A DNA stretch of 9,666 nucleotides, taken from NCBI GenBank assembly GCA_004561775.1, contig SFUD01000009.1, forward strand, positions 1-9,666. The letters run 5' to 3'. Made by a program: the position numbers and the translations under genes. The DNA comes from a bacterium. Lineage in GTDB: Bacteria; Bacteroidota; Bacteroidia; Bacteroidales; UBA932. Shown piece by piece: positions 6,571-9,666 of this stretch; position 1 is the first letter of the stretch, and the number at the start of each line of letters is the position of its first letter. The notes under the pieces are model-generated. The model ran no database searches. It saw only the letters and a list, made by a program, of their open reading frames with translations, and was not told where the DNA came from.

Positions 6571-7314
6571 TCAGATAAGTTCCATCTTCATAGAGATATC
6601 CTTCTTAGGACGGTCGGAAGGGTTGGTTGCGCAGTTCTGAATCTTCTCAACCACCTCAAGGCCGCTCTCTACCTCTCCAAAGACAGTATATTGGTTATCC
6701 AGAAAAGGTGTGCCTCCAAGAGTTGTGTAGGCCTCTACCTGCTCCTTTGTAAAGGTTGGTTTGCCCATCTGCGCGCTCCTCTTCTCTGTCTCGTTAATTA
6801 GCTGCTCCTGCAGCGCCATAAGGCCGGCCTGGTCTCTGTTTATACGCATCTGCTTAATCTGCGCGGCATTCTCTCTTACAAGGGTGTTGAAGATGCTCTG
6901 TTGCTGCTGCATCTCCAGCTGCTGCTCCATCTGCTTAAGCTCTCCCTCCTTATAGACCTTTCCCCATACAATGTAGAACTGGCTTCCGCTGCTTGCCCTG
7001 TGAGGGTTAATCTCGTCTCCTGTTCTGGCTGCGCTTAGCGCTCCCCTCTTGTGAAAGAGCTGCGGATAGATAAACTCTGCAGGAATGGTATAGCCGGGGC
7101 CGCCGCTTCCAAGCTGCTTCTCTGCAGGCGCTCCTTTGCTCTCCGGGTCTCCTCCCTGAATCATAAACTCCTTTATTACTCTGTGGAAGAGTGTGCCGTT
7201 GTAATACCCCTCTTTTACAAGTTTTATGAAGTTGTCTCTGTGCTGAGGGGTCTGGTCGTATAGCTTTATTATAATATCGCCCTCTGTAGTGGTAATTTTA
7301 ATTCTCTGTGACAT
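6571..7314 (-). CDS. Cyclophilin-type peptidyl-prolyl cis-trans isomerase with a coiled-coil insert
   Basis: This 247-residue cyclophilin catalyses proline isomerisation during protein folding. It has FHRVI (43-47, catalytic R45), FMIQGGDP (50-57, Q53), SGSQFYI (109-115, Q112 and F113) and the closing strand FLDNQYTVFGEV (204-215). Between SQFYIVWGKVY and TTLGGTPFL there are about 75 extra residues (roughly 121-196), rich in Gln, Glu, Lys and Met, with heptad-like stretches such as MEQQLEMQQQQ. This is probably a helical hairpin or coiled coil projecting from the barrel. Bacteroidota cyclophilins with such inserts are familiar to me. No signal peptide or lipobox is visible at MSQRIKITTTEG, so it should be cytosolic. 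It is the first gene of the operon that continues with the nitroreductase and HAD genes. Confidence 0.92.
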   Translation of the reverse strand: MSQRIKITTTEGDIIIKLYDQTPQHRDNFIKLVKEGYYNGTLFHRVIKEFMIQGGDPESKGAPAEKQLGSGGPGYTIPAEFIYPQLFHKRGALSAARTGDEINPHRASSGSQFYIVWGKVYKEGELKQMEQQLEMQQQQSIFNTLVRENAAQIKQMRINRDQAGLMALQEQLINETEKRSAQMGKPTFTKEQVEAYTTLGGTPFLDNQYTVFGEVESGLEVVEKIQNCATNPSDRPKKDISMKMELI

Positions 7315-7336
7315 AGATGTTTGTTAGTTATTTTAC

Positions 7337-7352
7337 GGCATTGGCAAATGCC
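7337..7352 (-). other. Small inverted repeat in the PPIase leader
   Basis: GGCATT (7337-7342) and AATGCC (7347-7352) form a 6-base-pair stem with a 4-base loop. It lies in the predicted transcribed leader upstream of the isomerase ATG. It has no following U-run and so is not a terminator. It may be a minor RNA hairpin, an operator, or chance. Confidence 0.2.
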
Positions 7353-7363
7353 TTTGTGCTTTG

Positions 7364-7395
7364 CAAATGTACCAAAATTCTTACTATTATTTAAA
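7364..7395 (-). promoter_or_regulatory. Candidate promoter for the PPIase-nitroreductase-HAD operon
   Basis: The minus strand has TACATTTG at 7371-7364, a full TAnnTTTG -7 match. Exactly 20 bases upstream lies TTTA (7395-7392), three of four bases of the TTTG -33 box. The start would be near 7357, giving a leader of about 43 bases before the ATG at 7314. Confidence 0.4.
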
Positions 7396-7399
7396 TTTG
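7392..7399 (+). promoter_or_regulatory. -7 box candidate for the RlmD-mnmE unit
   Basis: TAAATTTG matches TAnnTTTG in full, about 28 bases before the ATG at 7428. No TTTG is found at 19-21 bases upstream; the nearest (7360-7363) is 28 bases away, so the -33 element is weak or absent. A GGAG at 7411-7414 is a possible but distant ribosome binding site. Confidence 0.35.
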
Positions 7400-7427
7400 T
7401 AGTTTTAAACGGAGATAATTTGAGATA

Positions 7428-8942
7428 ATGGGAAGAAAGAAGATAAAACCATTCTTTGAGAATGTGCAGATAGAGGCTCTTGCAGCAGAGGGTAATTCTG
7501 TTGCAAAGGTAGATGGCAAGGTGCTCTTTGTTCAGAAGGGAATACCGGGCGATGTGGTGGATGTGCAGGTTAACAAGGTGCGCAGCGGCTATATGATGGG
7601 GTATATTACACGCATAGTAACCCCCTCTCCATACAGGGTGGAGCCCTTCTGCAGCCACTTTGGCGTATGCGGAGGCTGTACCTGGCAGCATCTCCCCTAC
7701 CAGAGGCAGCTTGCCTTTAAAGAGCAGCAGGTGGTGGACCAGCTTACCCGCATAGGGCACCTGCAGTTGCCGGAGGTCTCCCCTATTCTTGGCTCGCCCC
7801 AGACAACCCATTACCGCAACAAGCTGGACTTTGCCTTCTCTAATCACCGATGGGTGCTGGAGGGTGAGGACCCAGATGCCATAGCTCCTGCGGATTGGCC
7901 TGCCTGCGGATTCCACGTTGCCGGCTTTTTTGACAAGGTGCTGGATATAAAACGCTGCCACCTGCAGAGAGAGCCATCGGACAGCATAAGGCTCTTTATA
8001 AAGAACTATGCGCTGGAGCACAATCTGGAGTTCTATGACATCCGCGCTCAGAAGGGCTATTTGAGAGACCTTATAATACGCTGTCTTGCATCGGGAGAAG
8101 TAATGGTAACTATAGTCTTTGCCTACCTTGATATGGAGCTGCAAAGGCCTCTTATGGAGCAGCTTATGGAGCGCTTCCCTATGATTACCTCTTTAAATTA
8201 TATTATTAACGGCAAGTTGAATGACTCTATCTCGGACCTTCCCTTTACCAGCTGGAACGGCGTGGACTGCGTTTATGAGACAATGGAGGGGCTGCGTTTT
8301 AAGATAGGTCCAAAGTCCTTCTTCCAGACCAACTCCGTGCAGGTGCACAGGCTCTATTCTGTTGTGAGGGATTTTGCTAAACTCTCCGGCAACGAGATTG
8401 TTTATGATTTATACACCGGCACAGGAACCATTGCTCTCTTCCTTAGCGCTAAGGCTAAGAGAGTGGTTGGAATTGAGTATGTTAATGAGGCTATAGAGGA
8501 TGCAAAGGTTAATGCGCAGATTAATGGTATAGATAATGCCTCCTTCTTTGCAGGAGATATGAAGGATGTGCTTAATGCGGAGTTTATTGAGGCTAACGGT
8601 ACTCCCGATGTTGTGGTGCTGGACCCTCCCCGCGCTGGCATTCACCCCTCTGTGGCAAAGGTGCTGCTTAAGAGCGCGCCAAAGCGCATAGTCTATGTGA
8701 GCTGCAATCCGGCCACCCAGGCGCGCGACCTTGAGTGGCTCTGCCGCGGTTGGGTTGATAAGGATGAGATGCCGGCAGAGGCGCCGCAAGCCGCAGCTGC
8801 TGATGTTGCGCCGCAAGCCACAGCTGCTGATGTTGCGCCGCAAGCCGCTCTGCCCCGCTACAGAATTCTTGCGGTGCAGCCTGTAGATATGTTCCCGCAT
8901 ACCATCCACGTGGAGAATGTGGTGCTGCTGGAGCGCGAATAG
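7428..8942 (+). CDS. rlmD: RlmD/RumA-type 23S rRNA (uracil-C5)-methyltransferase with repeat insert
   Basis: This 504-residue SAM-dependent methyltransferase adds a methyl group to C5 of a uridine in rRNA. A TRAM-like RNA-binding domain fills about residues 5-65. The iron-sulphur ligands are C75, C81 and C84 (FCSHFGVCGGC) plus C177 (IKRCHLQ). The SAM-binding loop is YDLYTGTGT (326-334). DPPR (399-402), the nucleophile C426 in YVSCNPATQARD, and FPHTIHVE with the general base E496 complete the catalytic domain. Between residues about 440 and 477, after the catalytic Cys block, there is an Ala/Pro/Gln/Asp-rich stretch encoded by a tandem repeat; homologues run almost directly into the YRI..VQPVDMFPHT strand. 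The exact target (U1939, U747 or another) cannot be fixed from sequence, so the gene symbol is provisional. mnmE follows after 23 bases, indicating cotranscription. Confidence 0.9.
   Translation: MGRKKIKPFFENVQIEALAAEGNSVAKVDGKVLFVQKGIPGDVVDVQVNKVRSGYMMGYITRIVTPSPYRVEPFCSHFGVCGGCTWQHLPYQRQLAFKEQQVVDQLTRIGHLQLPEVSPILGSPQTTHYRNKLDFAFSNHRWVLEGEDPDAIAPADWPACGFHVAGFFDKVLDIKRCHLQREPSDSIRLFIKNYALEHNLEFYDIRAQKGYLRDLIIRCLASGEVMVTIVFAYLDMELQRPLMEQLMERFPMITSLNYIINGKLNDSISDLPFTSWNGVDCVYETMEGLRFKIGPKSFFQTNSVQVHRLYSVVRDFAKLSGNEIVYDLYTGTGTIALFLSAKAKRVVGIEYVNEAIEDAKVNAQINGIDNASFFAGDMKDVLNAEFIEANGTPDVVVLDPPRAGIHPSVAKVLLKSAPKRIVYVSCNPATQARDLEWLCRGWVDKDEMPAEAPQAAAADVAPQATAADVAPQAALPRYRILAVQPVDMFPHTIHVENVVLLERE
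8781..8848 (+). repeat. In-frame 27-base tandem repeat, about 2.5 copies
   Basis: Two full units lie at 8781-8807 and 8808-8834, with a 14-base partial third unit at 8835-8848. Each unit encodes nine residues, APQAAAADV or APQATAADV. Units 1 and 2 differ by one base, which changes Ala to Thr. The unit is a multiple of three, so copy-number change keeps the methyltransferase reading frame. Confidence 0.9.
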
Positions 8943-8965
8943 TTTGTAATTTAAGCAATTGAAGT

Positions 8966-9666
8966 ATGTTTGAAGAGTTTGACAACAGCGATATATGCGC
9001 CCTTGCCACACCGCAGGGGACAAGTGCAATAGCGGTAATCAGAACCACCGGGCCGGAGTGCCTCTCCAAGCTGGACCGCATCTTTGTGCCAAAGGGGCAG
9101 ACGGGTGCCCTTGCTTCTACTTTGGGATACCGTATGCGCTTTGGGTTGATTATGGATGCGGATGTGGTTGTAGATGAGGTGCTTGTGGCTATCTTCCGCT
9201 CGCCGCACTCCTACACCGGAGAGGAGAGCGCAGAGATCTATTGCCACGGCTCAAATTATGTTATCGGGAAGATTATGGAGACTCTGCTCTCCAATGGGTT
9301 CCGTATGGCTCAGCCGGGCGAGTTTTCTAAGAGGGCCTTTCTTAATGGTAAGATGGATTTGGCTCAGACAGAGGCTGTTGCAGACCTTATCTCTAGCGAG
9401 ACTGCAGCTGCGCACAACCTTGCAATAAAGCAGATGAGGGGCGGTTTTTCCAATGAGCTTAAGGAGATGCGCCAAGAGATGCTTAACTTGCTCTCTCTTA
9501 TGGAGTTGGAACTTGACTTCAGCGAGGAGGAGGTGGAGTTTGCAGAGCGTAGTCAGCTTAAGAGTCTTCTGCTGCAGGTTAAGGAGCATACAGATGCGCT
9601 GGCGCACTCTTTTTCTCTTGGCAATGCTATTAAGAATGGTATCCCCGTGGCAATTGTGGGGGCTAC
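8966..9666 (+). CDS. mnmE: tRNA modification GTPase MnmE (TrmE), N-terminal part, cut by window edge
   Basis: The open frame from the ATG at 8966 runs 233 codons to the right edge without a stop. MnmE works with MnmG to place carboxymethylaminomethyl groups on wobble uridine 34 of certain tRNAs, using a tetrahydrofolate one-carbon unit and GTP. The N-terminal folate-binding domain starts with DICALATPQGTSAIAVIRTTG (9-28) and includes RSPHSYTGEESAEIYCHG (78-95). The family block GEFSKRAFLNGKMDL (118-132) follows, then the helical domain with a Bacteroidota-like ELDFSEEEVEF (182-192). The fragment stops at VAIVGA, the first residues of the G1 P-loop, so the G domain and the C-terminal Cys motif are not visible. 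The start lies 23 bases after the methyltransferase stop and no promoter was seen between them. Confidence 0.93.
   Translation, partial: MFEEFDNSDICALATPQGTSAIAVIRTTGPECLSKLDRIFVPKGQTGALASTLGYRMRFGLIMDADVVVDEVLVAIFRSPHSYTGEESAEIYCHGSNYVIGKIMETLLSNGFRMAQPGEFSKRAFLNGKMDLAQTEAVADLISSETAAAHNLAIKQMRGGFSNELKEMRQEMLNLLSLMELELDFSEEEVEFAERSQLKSLLLQVKEHTDALAHSFSLGNAIKNGIPVAIVGA

Noticed and set aside
7269..8144. Long open frame (291 codons) on the minus strand opposite the methyltransferase gene
   Set aside because: It is antisense to a well-supported conserved gene, its translation is rich in Cys, His and Tyr with no recognisable motifs, and it would also cross the divergent promoter region.
8781..8848. 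CRISPR-like or mobile repeat
   Set aside because: The units are directly adjacent with no spacers, are in frame within a gene, and number fewer than three. They are a coding minisatellite.
8409..9081. Minus-strand open frames across the end of the methyltransferase gene and the start of mnmE
   Set aside because: They are shadows of two conserved genes. The repeated residues in one of them are only the antisense reading of the 27-base tandem repeat.

Overview
The window looks like a chromosomal segment of a Bacteroidota bacterium, probably Bacteroidales. Four things point that way. The ammonia-lyase closely resembles, from memory, the Flavobacterium enzyme. The cyclophilin carries a long coiled-coil insert. 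The MnmE has a Bacteroidota-like N-terminal region. The gaps contain TAnnTTTG elements, the -7 box of the Bacteroidota housekeeping sigma factor, instead of TATAAT boxes. No mobile element, rRNA, tRNA or CRISPR array was seen. Coding density is very high and no gap reaches 150 bases.

Left part (1-3830, all minus strand). In transcription order this holds a soluble twin-ATPase ABC protein of ModF type, an aromatic amino acid (probably tyrosine) ammonia-lyase, a FabG-type ketoreductase, and the first 18 codons of a beta-ketoacyl-ACP synthase that runs off the left edge. The last three genes are joined by ATGA stop/start overlaps and follow a good Bacteroidota promoter that overlaps the end of the ABC gene. 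Lyase plus ketoreductase plus ketosynthase fits the start of an aryl polyene/flexirubin-type pigment locus: tyrosine is deaminated to 4-coumarate, which primes a type II fatty-acid-like synthase. Only the first part of the locus is visible here.

Middle part. A divergent gap (3831-3910) leads into a plus-strand DUF1846 protein (3911-5377). Its end overlaps, tail to tail, a minus-strand operon of three genes: peptidyl-prolyl isomerase, nitroreductase-family flavoprotein and HAD phosphatase (7314 down to 5370, gaps of 10 and 6 bases).

Right part. A second divergent gap (7315-7427) leads into a plus-strand RNA-modification pair: an RlmD/RumA-type rRNA uracil-C5 methyltransferase with an in-frame 27-base tandem repeat, and mnmE, which is cut by the right edge just as its GTPase P-loop begins.

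Most of the window is conserved housekeeping sequence. The parts most worth following are the pigment operon that continues to the left, the asymmetric ABC protein next to it, the uncharacterised DUF1846 protein, and the repeat insert in the methyltransferase.
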